From CAYMPH01 sp964529415 (GTDB lineage Bacteria; Spirochaetota; UBA4802; UBA5550): 64,000 nt of DNA. The notes below the pieces were generated by a model. The model did not search any database. It saw only the letters and a list, made by a program, of their open reading frames with translations, and had not been told where the DNA came from. Shown here one piece after another: positions 26,784 to 35,741 of the stretch. Made by a program: the position numbers and the translations under genes. Numbering within the stretch: position 1 is the stretch's first letter; each line of letters opens with the position of its first letter. The stretch covers positions 1 to 64,000 of the forward strand of contig CAZGWD010000019.1 in assembly GCA_964529415.1 (NCBI GenBank), given 5' to 3'.

Positions 26784-28379
26784 ATGATTAAAACAATAGA
26801 AAGCAAAGAACTGCAGAAGATTTTAAAATTTGGATTTGAATATCTTCAGAGAAATTATCACATACTGGACAACCTGAATGTATTTCCTATTCCGGATGGA
26901 GATACAGGCGTGAATATGATGTTCACGCTGAAATCAGGAATAGATTCTCTTGATGAGCATTCCGGCAGTTCAATGAAAGATTTTGCGGAAATTTTGAATA
27001 AAAGCGTAACCAACAACAGCAGAGGAAATTCCGGATTTATTCTTGCGAGATTTTTTCATGGATTCACTGAAGTTATTAAAAAGTATGACATCCTGAACTC
27101 AGAAATATTAGCTCAGGCTTTCGGAAACGGTTCATATCTGTCAAAAACTTCCCTTTCAACTCCGAAAGAAGGCACCATGATTACAATTCTTGCTGCTTGT
27201 TCTGAATCAATGAATAATAATAAAACTGAAGATATTATTGAATTTCTGAAAGATGCGCTTGCAGCATCAAGGGTAAGTCTCAGCAATACTCCAAAACTTC
27301 TTCCTATTCTTGCGAAAGCAGGCGTTATTGACTCAGGTGCTCTTGGATTTATTTTCATTCTCGAAGGAATGACAAGAAGCCTCACTGGTGAAAAAATAAT
27401 TATGGAAGATGAATCTGATTACAGATTCGAACCTGATCTTACAATCAGCGATGAAGTTCTTACACAGCTTACATTCCGTTACTGCACTGAACTTCTTGTT
27501 GAATATAAAACAATACCGGAAATCAGCAGCTTTAAAGAATTGCTTGAATCGCACGGGGACAGCGTTGCTCTGCTGTGCGAGGACGGAATCATTAAGCTGC
27601 ATATTCATACAAATGAACCGGATCTTATAAAATCTGAAGCAGGGAAGTTCGGCGAGATAGTGAATTCAAAAGTTGAGGATATGCAGGAACAGGTTAACCA
27701 GACCTTCAGTGCTATTCAGGAACACGAGGAACTTGCTGTTCTTGCAATAATTCCAGGGCCGGGCTTTGAAAGAATCTACAGAGATTTCGGCGCTCAGCAT
27801 TTTATAAATTATTCAGAGAATCTTCCTTCTCTTTCTGAACTATTAGATGAAATTAAAAAAATTGAATGCAATAACATTATTATTCTCCCGAATGATAAAA
27901 ATATCATCCCTGTTGCAACACTGGTAAAAGACCAGTCAGATAAAAATATTTATATTCTTCCAACTAAAAATATTGTGCAGGGACTTGCAGCCATGTACAG
28001 CTTCAGCGACATGGATTCCACAGAGCATAATATCCAGAGCATGGCTGATTCGCTGAAATTTGCTTCGTGCCTGAAAATTTATAAAAGCTCAAGAGATTCA
28101 TCCTATGGTAATGTTAATATAAAAGAGAATGATTATTTCGCTGTTGACGGAGATATTGTTCTTTCAAGCGAGCCTTCACTTGATGGAGCTTTTATATCCG
28201 CACTGAAAAAAATTGATCTCTCAGACAAAGCAAGCATTACCTTATACTACAACGAAGATTATGATGAGTCCCTTACACCGGTATTGACAGAAAAAGTCAG
28301 CAAATTAAATAGCAGCATTTCTCTTGAGAGCTATTTCGGCGGGCAGAAAAAATCTGTTTTAATAATTTCCGTAGAGTAA
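26784..28379 (+). CDS. fakA: FakA-like DAK2-domain kinase
   Basis: The 531-aa protein has an N-terminal DAK2 (dihydroxyacetone kinase-like) ATP-binding domain with NVFPIPDGDTGVNMMFTL near residue 33 and NSRGNSGFILARFF near residue 80. A middle domain and a C-terminal DegV-related domain follow, the layout of fatty acid kinase FakA. FakA phosphorylates fatty acids bound to a FakB/DegV partner and feeds acyl phosphate to PlsX/PlsY. A plsY-like gene occurs at 41.9 kb but no fakB is in the window. Activity on another substrate is possible. Confidence 0.85.
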   Translation: MIKTIESKELQKILKFGFEYLQRNYHILDNLNVFPIPDGDTGVNMMFTLKSGIDSLDEHSGSSMKDFAEILNKSVTNNSRGNSGFILARFFHGFTEVIKKYDILNSEILAQAFGNGSYLSKTSLSTPKEGTMITILAACSESMNNNKTEDIIEFLKDALAASRVSLSNTPKLLPILAKAGVIDSGALGFIFILEGMTRSLTGEKIIMEDESDYRFEPDLTISDEVLTQLTFRYCTELLVEYKTIPEISSFKELLESHGDSVALLCEDGIIKLHIHTNEPDLIKSEAGKFGEIVNSKVEDMQEQVNQTFSAIQEHEELAVLAIIPGPGFERIYRDFGAQHFINYSENLPSLSELLDEIKKIECNNIIILPNDKNIIPVATLVKDQSDKNIYILPTKNIVQGLAAMYSFSDMDSTEHNIQSMADSLKFASCLKIYKSSRDSSYGNVNIKENDYFAVDGDIVLSSEPSLDGAFISALKKIDLSDKASITLYYNEDYDESLTPVLTEKVSKLNSSISLESYFGGQKKSVLIISVE

Positions 28380-28400
28380 CTCTTTACGCAAATGTTATAG

Positions 28401-28958
28401 TTACTGGATTTTTCTGATATTTTTAATTTGTGTAGATTGGATTGCAATATTTCCATTTCCGGTATTTACTATGTAATTATAACCTCTTGATATAATTACA
28501 CCCCTGTAAATTTTTCCATTGTATAATAAAATTTCAACTTTAACACCGCCTGGATTCCCTGTAGTCTTATCTTCTGTCTTATCTTTATCATCAGATTTTA
28601 TATCCGGCTTTAGATTCTGCTGTAAAGTTTTTTCATAGATATTAAATACATTATTTACCAGTGAGGTGTATTTAACTGCAGCATAAACAGAAACTGAAAT
28701 AACTCCCGCAGCAACAATATTTGCAGCAACAGCAAATATTTTCACAGCAGAAAAACCTATATTCAGTTTTAAACTTCTTGCTAGAAAATAAAAGAATAAA
28801 ACTACTCCGAAAAATATTGAATAATTATTTACTTTTTTAAGACAGGTTTTCAATACCCTTTTGCGGGATTTCAGAATAATTCTGCGCACATCTTTTGGAA
28901 TAGGTTCAGCAAACCTGTATTTTTCAAGCAGTGCGTTCAGCTGAGCAGCTTCATTCAT
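28401..28958 (-). CDS. Membrane partner of the ECF sigma factor (candidate anti-sigma)
   Basis: The 185-aa protein has a cytoplasmic N-terminus (about 45 residues), two transmembrane helices (about 46-62 and 72-95), a charged linker, and a C-terminal beta module. That module (VEILLYNGKIYRGVI near residue 140, ending QSTQIKNIRKIQ) closely resembles the C-terminus of the FecR protein at 29919. The start codon overlaps the sigma-factor stop (ATGA). Position and topology fit a membrane anti-sigma or co-sensor. There is no HxxxCxxC zinc motif, so it is not a classical ZAS anti-sigma. Confidence 0.65.
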   Translation of the reverse strand: MNEAAQLNALLEKYRFAEPIPKDVRRIILKSRKRVLKTCLKKVNNYSIFFGVVLFFYFLARSLKLNIGFSAVKIFAVAANIVAAGVISVSVYAAVKYTSLVNNVFNIYEKTLQQNLKPDIKSDDKDKTEDKTTGNPGGVKVEILLYNGKIYRGVIISRGYNYIVNTGNGNIAIQSTQIKNIRKIQ

Positions 28959-29482
28959 AGTAATTCCTCAATCTGCTTTATTCCCCTATCGTTAAGTATT
29001 GATAAAATCTTTTTTGCGAGCTGAGTGTATTTATACTCAACTTTTCTTTTAGTGAGACCTGTTAATTCCGCAGTTTCAGAATAGCTGTATCTTTTATATG
29101 CAACAAGATCGAGGATATTTCTCTCCTCATCACTTATATCAATCTCTTCCATCACCTGATTGATGATAATCCGTGTATCGCGAAAACCGTTTACAAAACT
29201 CAGAGCCACATCCTCAAAAACATCTTCAATGTTAATATTCTCCGGGCTTTTTTTGCGGTAATACTGTAATACAATATTTCTTAATGTTCCGTAAAGCCAG
29301 GCCCGAATATTCTTGATATCATCGATATTATTATAAAATGCTATAAAAACTTCCTGGCACAAATCCTCTGCGTCATCAGTTGATCCGACCTTTGGATAGA
29401 TCGCATTAAATACCATCGGGTAATACTCAGTAAAGAGTCTGGAGAATGAATCCCGTTTCGCTGAACTGGTCATCATCTGCAT
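28955..29482 (-). CDS. ECF-type RNA polymerase sigma factor
   Basis: The 175-aa sigma-70 family protein has region 2 (FSRLFTEYYPMVFNAI, then DAEDLCQEVFIAFY and IRAWLYGTLRNIVLQYYRKK). Region 4 has a helix-turn-helix (YKRYSYSETAELTGLTKRKVEYK). Regions 1 and 3 are absent, as in ECF sigma factors. It is coupled to a two-helix membrane protein. A promoter-like motif at 29501-29531 is shared with two other envelope genes, indicating autoregulation. No strong ribosome site precedes the ATG; the predicted leader is only about 12 bases. Confidence 0.92.
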   Translation of the reverse strand: MQMMTSSAKRDSFSRLFTEYYPMVFNAIYPKVGSTDDAEDLCQEVFIAFYNNIDDIKNIRAWLYGTLRNIVLQYYRKKSPENINIEDVFEDVALSFVNGFRDTRIIINQVMEEIDISDEERNILDLVAYKRYSYSETAELTGLTKRKVEYKYTQLAKKILSILNDRGIKQIEELL

Positions 29483-29500
29483 ATACCCATGCTTACATTA

Positions 29501-29531
29501 TATAGTGACTGAAAATGATTCATCGTCACAA
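29501..29531 (-). promoter_or_regulatory. Candidate ECF promoter of the sigma operon
   Basis: On the minus strand TTGTGACGAT (29531-29522) is followed after exactly 15 bases by ACTATA (29506-29501), just before the sigma gene. The same two blocks with the same spacing precede the FecR gene (29837) and an outer-membrane protein gene (39483). Confidence 0.7.
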
Positions 29532-29600
29532 ACTTTTTATTTTCTTCAGGCATTAATTTGATTTTCCCTTTATTATTATTTTTAATTAAAAGAATAGAAT

Positions 29601-29678
29601 ACGGATGACACGGATTTTTTAAATAAGATAATTAATTTTTATAAAAAATACTTAATCTAAATAATCCGTGTTATCCGT
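29601..29678. repeat. Imperfect 16-bp inverted repeat
   Basis: 29601-29616 and 29663-29678 pair at 15 of 16 positions (left arm begins ACGGATGACACGG). Each arm itself repeats the ACGGAT unit. The arms enclose 46 AT-rich bases. It lies in the 436-base space between the divergent sigma and FecR genes, which otherwise holds the two ECF promoters and a small hairpin at 29757. It may be a small mobile or dispersed intergenic repeat. Confidence 0.55.
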
Positions 29679-29756
29679 GTTAGAAATTTTTTTTATCTGG
29701 AATTGAATTAACAATTCTCCAGTCGGGATATATTATTCAACATGTAGAATTATGAT

Positions 29757-29774
29757 TTCCCGCAAATGCGGGAA
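29757..29774. repeat. REP-like hairpin
   Basis: TTCCCGCA (29757-29764) and TGCGGGAA (29767-29774) form an 8-bp stem of the dispersed CCCGC-AA-GCGGG type found in intergenic spaces of many genomes. Confidence 0.5.
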
Positions 29775-29836
29775 TAACAAGAAATATATTATAATTTAAT
29801 AAATAATCCTTGCAAGTATTATTTTTTAAAAATAGT

Positions 29837-29867
29837 TTGTGACGATTTATAAATAAAATCAACTACA
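29837..29867 (+). promoter_or_regulatory. Candidate ECF promoter of the FecR gene
   Basis: TTGTGACGAT (29837-29846), 15 bases, then ACTACA (29862-29867). The FecR ATG lies about 50 bases downstream. Blocks and spacing match 29501-29531 and 39483-39513. Confidence 0.7.
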
Positions 29868-29918
29868 ATAATGATAGACTTAATGTGTTTATTGTTTTGT
29901 TTAAAAATGGAGAAAATA

Positions 29919-30842
29919 ATGAAAACTAAAAAAATCCGCCCGGCAGGGTCTTTCCTTATTCTTGCAATATGCATGATTGTCATTGCAATATCATCCTGCT
30001 CAAAGAAAAAAGTAGGAGCTACAGCAATTGTTATTATGACAAACGGAACAGTGGAAAAAATTTCCAGCCAGAAAAATACTGTTCCCCTTCGATTAAAGGA
30101 TACTCTCACTAAAGGTGATATAGTAAAAACAGGCCCTGAATCATTTATTGTGATTCAGATAGGTGATGATATACTTGCAAGAATCCAGCCTGATTCCAAT
30201 GTAGAAGTTAAAACTTTATTCGATCAGGAAAATACAGAAATTTTTCTGGAAAAAGGACAGATCATATCTGTTGTTAAAAAATTCTCAAAAGAAAACAATT
30301 TCAATATAAAAACTCCTACAGCACTTGCTGCTGTGCGCGGGACCGAATACAGTATTTCCTTTTATAAAGGCAGATCCGTTCTTGCTGTAAAAGAAGGTAA
30401 AGTTCAGCTTTCTTCTTTAGAATCAAAAGGAAAAAATAAAGAGCTTATGGTGGAAACAGGAAATACTGTAATTATCAGCGCTGATATGGCAAAAAGACCT
30501 ATCAATGATTTCGAATCTCTTGAAATTGACAAAATGAAAAATTTTGCTTCAATAACCGGCGACGATCTGCAGAACGACAAGGTATTTGAAGATCTTGCAA
30601 AAAAAGCTCAGGATGATGACAAGCGCATAACAGAAGAAATTCTGAAACGCGGCGGCCCAATCCCTGCAACAACAGAAGAGATGCTGAAAAAATTCGGCAG
30701 ACTTAATGATGTAACATTGTACAGCGGAAAAAGATATACTGGCGTAATACTTGAACATGGCGAAATAAAAAAGATTATGACTGTTGAAGGAATTATTTCA
30801 GTTCCAAGTAAACAGATTAGGTTTAATAAAATTATCAGATAA
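29919..30842 (+). CDS. FecR-domain lipoprotein
   Basis: The 307-aa lipoprotein has a signal peptide ending in a lipobox (ISSC, C27). A FecR domain follows (SQKNTVPLRLKDTLTKGDIVKTG, then FNIKTPTALAAVRGTEYSI). The C-terminal module (DVTLYSGKRYTGVILEHG to the end) is shared with the sigma-factor membrane partner. FecR domains usually sense envelope signals and control sigma factors. The start at 29919 has GGAG upstream and gives a proper signal peptide; the frame also extends upstream without one. It is controlled by the ECF-type promoter and followed by a terminator. Confidence 0.85.
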   Translation: MKTKKIRPAGSFLILAICMIVIAISSCSKKKVGATAIVIMTNGTVEKISSQKNTVPLRLKDTLTKGDIVKTGPESFIVIQIGDDILARIQPDSNVEVKTLFDQENTEIFLEKGQIISVVKKFSKENNFNIKTPTALAAVRGTEYSISFYKGRSVLAVKEGKVQLSSLESKGKNKELMVETGNTVIISADMAKRPINDFESLEIDKMKNFASITGDDLQNDKVFEDLAKKAQDDDKRITEEILKRGGPIPATTEEMLKKFGRLNDVTLYSGKRYTGVILEHGEIKKIMTVEGIISVPSKQIRFNKIIR

Positions 30843-30865
30843 TACTTACACCGGACTGAAGCCTT

Positions 30866-30897
30866 GCCCCTCTCTGCTTTGCAAAGAGGGGCTTTTT
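30866..30897 (+). terminator. Intrinsic terminator after the FecR gene
   Basis: GCCCCTCT (30866-30873) pairs with AGAGGGGC (30885-30892), with an additional TGC/GCA pairing in the loop, followed by TTTTT. It separates the FecR gene from the outer-membrane protein gene that begins at 30931, 34 bases later; read-through could still couple the two. Confidence 0.85.
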
Positions 30898-30930
30898 AAT
30901 AGGGAAATATTTTCCAAAGGTGATTCACTT

Positions 30931-32361
30931 ATGAAATATTTTTTAAAATTATTTTTCACAGTACTATCGGTATTGATAATTTATAATTCACCTGTAATGG
31001 CTGAATATGTCTTTCTGAAAGATGGATCAATTTTAACAGGGAGAATTGAGAATGAAAGCCCTGCAGGAGTTAGTTTCATTAAAAATGATGGAACGAAACT
31101 TTTAATAAATCATGCTAATATCATGCGGATTTTATATACTGAGCTTTACATGGGAAAAATTTTAATAAATAAAACCGATGGAACAGTTGTTGAAGCTTAT
31201 ATGGTTGATGAGGACCAGGTATCTTTTACTTACAGAAAAGATTTATATAAGCCTGTTGAATTTACCCTTAAAAGAGATGAGATACTTTTTACTGCAAGAA
31301 AAAATCCTACAGGCTTAACAGGCAAAGCAGAAGCAGACAGCATTTCAATTGAATGGAAGGCACCATATACTTCTGTTCTTCATTACAAGGTTTATATAAA
31401 AAGCGATAAAGACTATAAATTAGCAAGCGAGCCTTTGGGAAAAAGCGATACAATAAGAGGATTAAAAAGCGTTACAACTTATTATATCAAGGTTACAGCA
31501 ATTGATAGAGATGGGTATGAATCACTTCCAAGCAATGAAATAATTGTAACAACCAAAAATGTTCCACCTGATCCTCCTAAAAATGTAAAACTGGAAAGAT
31601 TTGTTGATAAAACAAAAAAAATAATGAATATTAAAATTGCCTGGGACAAAGCCAATTCTCAGGACGGAAAAATTATTGCATATAATGTTTACAGGCAGGA
31701 TCTGAAAAAAGATACTCTCATTGGAACAGTTGCCAATACCGAGTTTTCAGTAAATAATTTAAATACTAAGCAAACGGAATATTTTTTTGTACGTTCAGTT
31801 GATAACTGGAATGTTGAGTCTAAAAAAAGCAATAAAGTTGATGCAGACAAAGACAATATACTCTCATTCATTCCTGGCATTATTTTTCCAATAGGTAAAT
31901 TTGGAGAGATGTACAATGTTGGTTTTGGAGGATTGTTTACTTTTTCAAACAGGAGCTTATTTTTAAAAAATTTTGAAGGCGGAGTTTCTCTGGGATTTTA
32001 CTATATGCCGGGAAAGAATCTGCTGGATGAAAAGGATAAGATATACCAGAATTTCATGATGGCTCCTCTTTATTTATTTATTAATTATAATATCCGAATT
32101 GGCGACAGTTTTATTATAAAACCTGTTATTTCATTTGGAGGAGTTTATATTGATATGATGTATCTGGATGCATCAGCTGCATCAAGCCCGAACAAGCATC
32201 TTCAGATATTTGGGCTTTCATTCAAGGGCGGGCTCGCTGCAGAGTACAGGTTTACAGATTTTATTGCAATTTCAGCTGGCTGTGAGTATGGAGCAATTAT
32301 TCAAAATACGGGACTACTTAGTTTCATTCTTGCCAATGTTGGTATAAGTTATTCTTTTTAA
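30931..32361 (+). CDS. FN3/beta-barrel outer-membrane protein, paralogue 1
   Basis: The 476-aa protein has a signal peptide (cleaved after VMA) and an N-terminal beta module (YVFLKDGSILTGRIENES, residues about 26-75). Two fibronectin type III domains (about residues 130-340) follow. The C-terminal region of about 130 residues has amphipathic strands and ends in SYSF, the aromatic terminus of outer-membrane barrels. The start at 30931 has AAGGTGA upstream; an upstream ATG at 30784 would run through the terminator. The next gene encodes an Lcl-type lipoprotein, and the pair recurs at 39677-41773. Function unknown; probably a surface or transport protein. Confidence 0.75.
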   Translation: MKYFLKLFFTVLSVLIIYNSPVMAEYVFLKDGSILTGRIENESPAGVSFIKNDGTKLLINHANIMRILYTELYMGKILINKTDGTVVEAYMVDEDQVSFTYRKDLYKPVEFTLKRDEILFTARKNPTGLTGKAEADSISIEWKAPYTSVLHYKVYIKSDKDYKLASEPLGKSDTIRGLKSVTTYYIKVTAIDRDGYESLPSNEIIVTTKNVPPDPPKNVKLERFVDKTKKIMNIKIAWDKANSQDGKIIAYNVYRQDLKKDTLIGTVANTEFSVNNLNTKQTEYFFVRSVDNWNVESKKSNKVDADKDNILSFIPGIIFPIGKFGEMYNVGFGGLFTFSNRSLFLKNFEGGVSLGFYYMPGKNLLDEKDKIYQNFMMAPLYLFINYNIRIGDSFIIKPVISFGGVYIDMMYLDASAASSPNKHLQIFGLSFKGGLAAEYRFTDFIAISAGCEYGAIIQNTGLLSFILANVGISYSF

Positions 32362-32373
32362 GGAGATATGATT

Positions 32374-32958
32374 ATGAATAAAAAAATTATTTTAATAATG
32401 CTGCTGATGCTCACAGGTTTTTTATCCTGTTATGATGCTCTTGATACCTATGAAAAAAGTGTTGTTTATAATCTCCGCGACAGAGGACCTGCAGGAGGAT
32501 GGATATTTTATGTAAATCCTAATTGGGAAACAGATGGATGGAGATACTTGGAGGCTGCTCCGGATGACTTCATCGGTGCCTCCTGGCTTAGTACTGAATC
32601 TTGGTTAAATGGTTCTAGTGTAGCAGAAGGAGGTACCTTAAATACTATCGGTTCCGGTAAAAATAATACAGCAAAAATATTACAATATAAGGGTGCTAGA
32701 ACATCTATGGCTGCTGAATATTGTGATTCATATAGTGTTAATGGATATAGTGATTGGTTTCTTCCTTCAATAGATGAATGCATTTTAATGTATAAAAATC
32801 TAAAAGCATATAATGTTGGTATGATTATTACCGCAAGCTATTGGAGCTCGTCAGAGGCTACCAATAACGATGCGTGGTTCCATACTTTCAATCCCGGAGG
32901 AAATGATAATGATAGCAAGTTAGGTACATATCGAGTGCGAGCTATCCGTGCTTTTTGA
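32374..32958 (+). CDS. DUF1566/Lcl C-terminal-domain lipoprotein, copy 1
   Basis: The 194-aa lipoprotein has its lipobox at FLSC (C19). A Lcl_C/DUF1566 domain follows with GPAGGWIFY, GYSDWFLPSIDE, SYWSSSE and a terminal RVRAIRAF. This domain occurs in surface lectin- or adhesin-like proteins. It begins 12 bases after paralogue 1 of the FN3/barrel family, with AGGAG in the gap; I prefer the ATG at 32374 over 32368. It is about half identical to the copy at 41135, most strongly in the first 60 residues. Confidence 0.85.
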   Translation: MNKKIILIMLLMLTGFLSCYDALDTYEKSVVYNLRDRGPAGGWIFYVNPNWETDGWRYLEAAPDDFIGASWLSTESWLNGSSVAEGGTLNTIGSGKNNTAKILQYKGARTSMAAEYCDSYSVNGYSDWFLPSIDECILMYKNLKAYNVGMIITASYWSSSEATNNDAWFHTFNPGGNDNDSKLGTYRVRAIRAF

Positions 32959-33120
32959 CCTCAACCCACCTACTTCGACTGGCTCAATACAAGTCTGGTG
33001 CACCCTCTTCGTCAGGAGAGAGTTTCGTGTTAGGGAAGTTTTAGTTATAGTATCCCTTCCCCTTCTTTCAGTAGAAAGGAGCAGGGTATGAGCATAAATA
33101 TATTTTATAGTGAGAGCTTC

Positions 33121-34560
33121 ATGAAATCAATTTCAAAATTATTTTTCTCAGTACTAACAGCATTGATGCTATTCAATTCACCTGCAATGGCTGAATTTGT
33201 CTTTTTAAAGGACGGTTCAATCTTAACCGGAAAAATTGAGAGTGAAAGTCCAGTAGCGATTAACTTTCTTGCTAATGACGGTAAGCGTAATGCAATCAAT
33301 CCTAAAAACATTATGCGTATTTTATATACCGACCTATACATGGGTAAGATTTTAATTAATAAAATCGACGGCACAGTTCTTGAAGCATACATGGTTGATG
33401 AAGATCAGACATCCTATACCTTCCGTAAAGATTTATACAAACCGGTTGAATTTACAATCAAGCGTGATGAAGTGCTATTTACTGCAAGGAAAAATCCTGT
33501 AAGCTTAACCGGGCAAGCTGAAGGTGAAAGTATATCATTAAAATGGAAAGCTCCTTATACAGGAGCAAGCCATTATAAAGTTTATATAAAAAGCGATAAA
33601 GATTACAAATCGGTAAGCGAGCCTATGAGTACGAGTGTTACAATACGGGGATTAAAAAGCGTTACTACATACTTTATCAAAGTTACAGCAGTTGACAGGG
33701 AAGGTCAGGAGTCACTTCCAAGTAATGAAATTATATTAACTACTAAAAACATACCGCCTGAGCCTCCTAAAAATGTTAAAATTGTAAAATATCTCGATAA
33801 ATCAAAAAAAATAATGAATATTAAAATTTCCTGGGATAAATCCAAAGCTCTTGATGGAACAATAATAGCCTATAATGTATACAGGGAGGATCCTAAGAAA
33901 GATACACTTTTAGGTTCAGTGCCCTACACAGAGTTTCCAATATACAATCTTACTCCGGGAAAACAGGATTATTATTATGTACGATCAGTTGATTTTAGAA
34001 ATGTAGAATCTAAAAACAGTTATAGAACTTCATCCGGTTATGATTTTAAACTGGGATTTCAGTTAATGTCCATAATCCCGCTTTATGCATTCGGAAACAT
34101 TCATACAGTCGGTTTTGGTTTTTTAATTAATTCCGAGTGGCAAAATGTTTTTTTTAAAAATTTTAATATTGGAATTTCAGTAGGATACTGGGAACTGCAG
34201 GGCAGATCAAACCTGATCAGCTCTATTGATTATTCCATGATGATTCCTTTTTTTGCAACAATAAGCTACAGGATTGCACCTGCATCCTTTATCAGCATTA
34301 TCCCCAGACTTGCTATTGGCTACAGTATAAATTATGCAGCTTACAGAGTAGAACCGGAAATTTACACCGGTTATGGACTTAATAGAATCAGCAAAACAAA
34401 AATTGCATTTGAACCCCTAATGCTTGCCGGGCTTGCAGTTCAATGGGAATTATCATACAGAGCTTACTTGAATGTAGGTGGAGATTTCGGCATGATATTT
34501 GAGCGCGGCGGGCCATTAACATTTATTGGTGTGTCTATTGAAGCTGGGATCAGATTTTGA
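33121..34560 (+). CDS. FN3/beta-barrel outer-membrane protein, paralogue 2
   Basis: The 479-aa protein matches paralogue 1 closely to about residue 340 (signal peptide, FVFLKDGSILTGKIESES module, two FN3 domains). It diverges in the barrel region, which ends IEAGIRF. I place the start at 33121 because the bases just upstream (tagtgagagcttc) match those before paralogue 3. An ATG at 33088 with AAGGAG also exists, but that ribosome site sits in a hairpin (33062-33081). It is followed by propeller lipoproteins instead of an Lcl lipoprotein, and no ECF motif precedes it. Confidence 0.72.
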   Translation: MKSISKLFFSVLTALMLFNSPAMAEFVFLKDGSILTGKIESESPVAINFLANDGKRNAINPKNIMRILYTDLYMGKILINKIDGTVLEAYMVDEDQTSYTFRKDLYKPVEFTIKRDEVLFTARKNPVSLTGQAEGESISLKWKAPYTGASHYKVYIKSDKDYKSVSEPMSTSVTIRGLKSVTTYFIKVTAVDREGQESLPSNEIILTTKNIPPEPPKNVKIVKYLDKSKKIMNIKISWDKSKALDGTIIAYNVYREDPKKDTLLGSVPYTEFPIYNLTPGKQDYYYVRSVDFRNVESKNSYRTSSGYDFKLGFQLMSIIPLYAFGNIHTVGFGFLINSEWQNVFFKNFNIGISVGYWELQGRSNLISSIDYSMMIPFFATISYRIAPASFISIIPRLAIGYSINYAAYRVEPEIYTGYGLNRISKTKIAFEPLMLAGLAVQWELSYRAYLNVGGDFGMIFERGGPLTFIGVSIEAGIRF

Positions 34561-34585
34561 TTTTGATAGATCATGAGGTGATATT

Positions 34586-35707
34586 ATGAAAACTATATTA
34601 AAAATAATTCTGATATTAACAGCATTGATTGCAATATCTTGCGATAATTTGTATAATGAGCTTGCAGTTGAAATCGGGGAATATGACTATTATCTTGTTA
34701 CTGCAAATCAGAATGTAACTTCATTTGTTTCAACATTTTTAATAAGTTCAGAAGGGTCAATAAGCCCGAAGTTTAAATCTTCAACTTTTGGCGCTACATT
34801 CGATTACTATCCTGCTGCTCATCCTAATGGAAATTACCTTTATGTTCCGGACAGATCAAACGACAGGCTAAGAATATATAATGTTTGCAATGATGGAACA
34901 TTGATCTTTTCAACAGATGTTGCTACAGGTGATCTTCCTATTTCTGTAGTAGTTCATCCAACTGGAAAATATCTGTATGTTTCTAATATGACTGTCGCAA
35001 CTGGTTCAATTTCAATGTTTAAAATTAATGATAATGGGAGTTTATTATCATTAGGTACGATTTCAATAGCAACCGGCTTTAGGCCTCTTAAAATGTATAT
35101 TCATCCTTCAGGGAATTATCTTTATACAGCTATGTTAAATCCTGGTACAAATTATGTAGATTTTTCATCATATAGTATAAATAGCAATGGATCATTATCA
35201 TCATTAGAATCAGATATTAACTTAGCAAGCATTCCAAGTCATTACACAACTGATGTATTGGTTCATCCAGGTGGACAGTATCTTTATGTATCGGCCAGCA
35301 ATGGAAATATTTATAAATGCAATATTAATACTAATGGAACAATTGGAACCAAAACATATGTAACAGCTGCAGGTAGTTCTGCTGTCTATTTTGCTGTTCA
35401 TCCTTCAGGAAATTATTTATTTACTGGGAGTATATTATTTGTTCGCTCATATCTGATTAATATATCTGATGGTACCTTGACGTATTTAAACGGCGATATA
35501 GCTACACTTGGACATAAGGCTATAATTGCTCACCCGAATGGAAAATATTTATATACAGTAAATACCGGGAGTGCTAACGGATCTTATCAGCGATTTAATA
35601 TTGATAGCAGTGGATCTATTACTTTGATTGATGACATCGACTATAGTACTAGCGGATATATATATAATCCAAGCGGTATGGCTTTAATCAGGAGAAAGAA
35701 GTTATAG
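34586..35707 (+). CDS. Beta-propeller (YVTN/lactonase-like) lipoprotein 1
   Basis: The 373-aa lipoprotein has a lipobox at AISC (C19) and about seven repeats carrying HPxGxYLYV (for example HPNGNYLYV, HPTGKYLYV, HPSGNYLYT). This is the blade signature of the seven-bladed lactonase/YVTN propeller family. 6-Phosphogluconolactonase of this fold is cytoplasmic; a lipidated version is more likely a surface or binding protein. It lies 25 bases after paralogue 2 and 34 before a closely related gene, so the three are probably one operon. Confidence 0.82.
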   Translation: MKTILKIILILTALIAISCDNLYNELAVEIGEYDYYLVTANQNVTSFVSTFLISSEGSISPKFKSSTFGATFDYYPAAHPNGNYLYVPDRSNDRLRIYNVCNDGTLIFSTDVATGDLPISVVVHPTGKYLYVSNMTVATGSISMFKINDNGSLLSLGTISIATGFRPLKMYIHPSGNYLYTAMLNPGTNYVDFSSYSINSNGSLSSLESDINLASIPSHYTTDVLVHPGGQYLYVSASNGNIYKCNINTNGTIGTKTYVTAAGSSAVYFAVHPSGNYLFTGSILFVRSYLINISDGTLTYLNGDIATLGHKAIIAHPNGKYLYTVNTGSANGSYQRFNIDSSGSITLIDDIDYSTSGYIYNPSGMALIRRKKL

Positions 35708-35741
35708 TACTTTTACTTAAGAAATTTAATAAGGTAAATCA

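Noticed and set aside
30784..30930. Extended N-terminus for outer-membrane paralogue 1
   Set aside because: The extension reads through the FecR stop region and the terminator at 30866-30897; the ATG at 30931 has a ribosome site and gives a proper signal peptide.
32959..33087. Possible dispersed repeat (ACTTCGACT... and CACCCTCTTC) also hinted at around 55585-55630
   Set aside because: Only short blocks match; the evidence is too weak for an element call.
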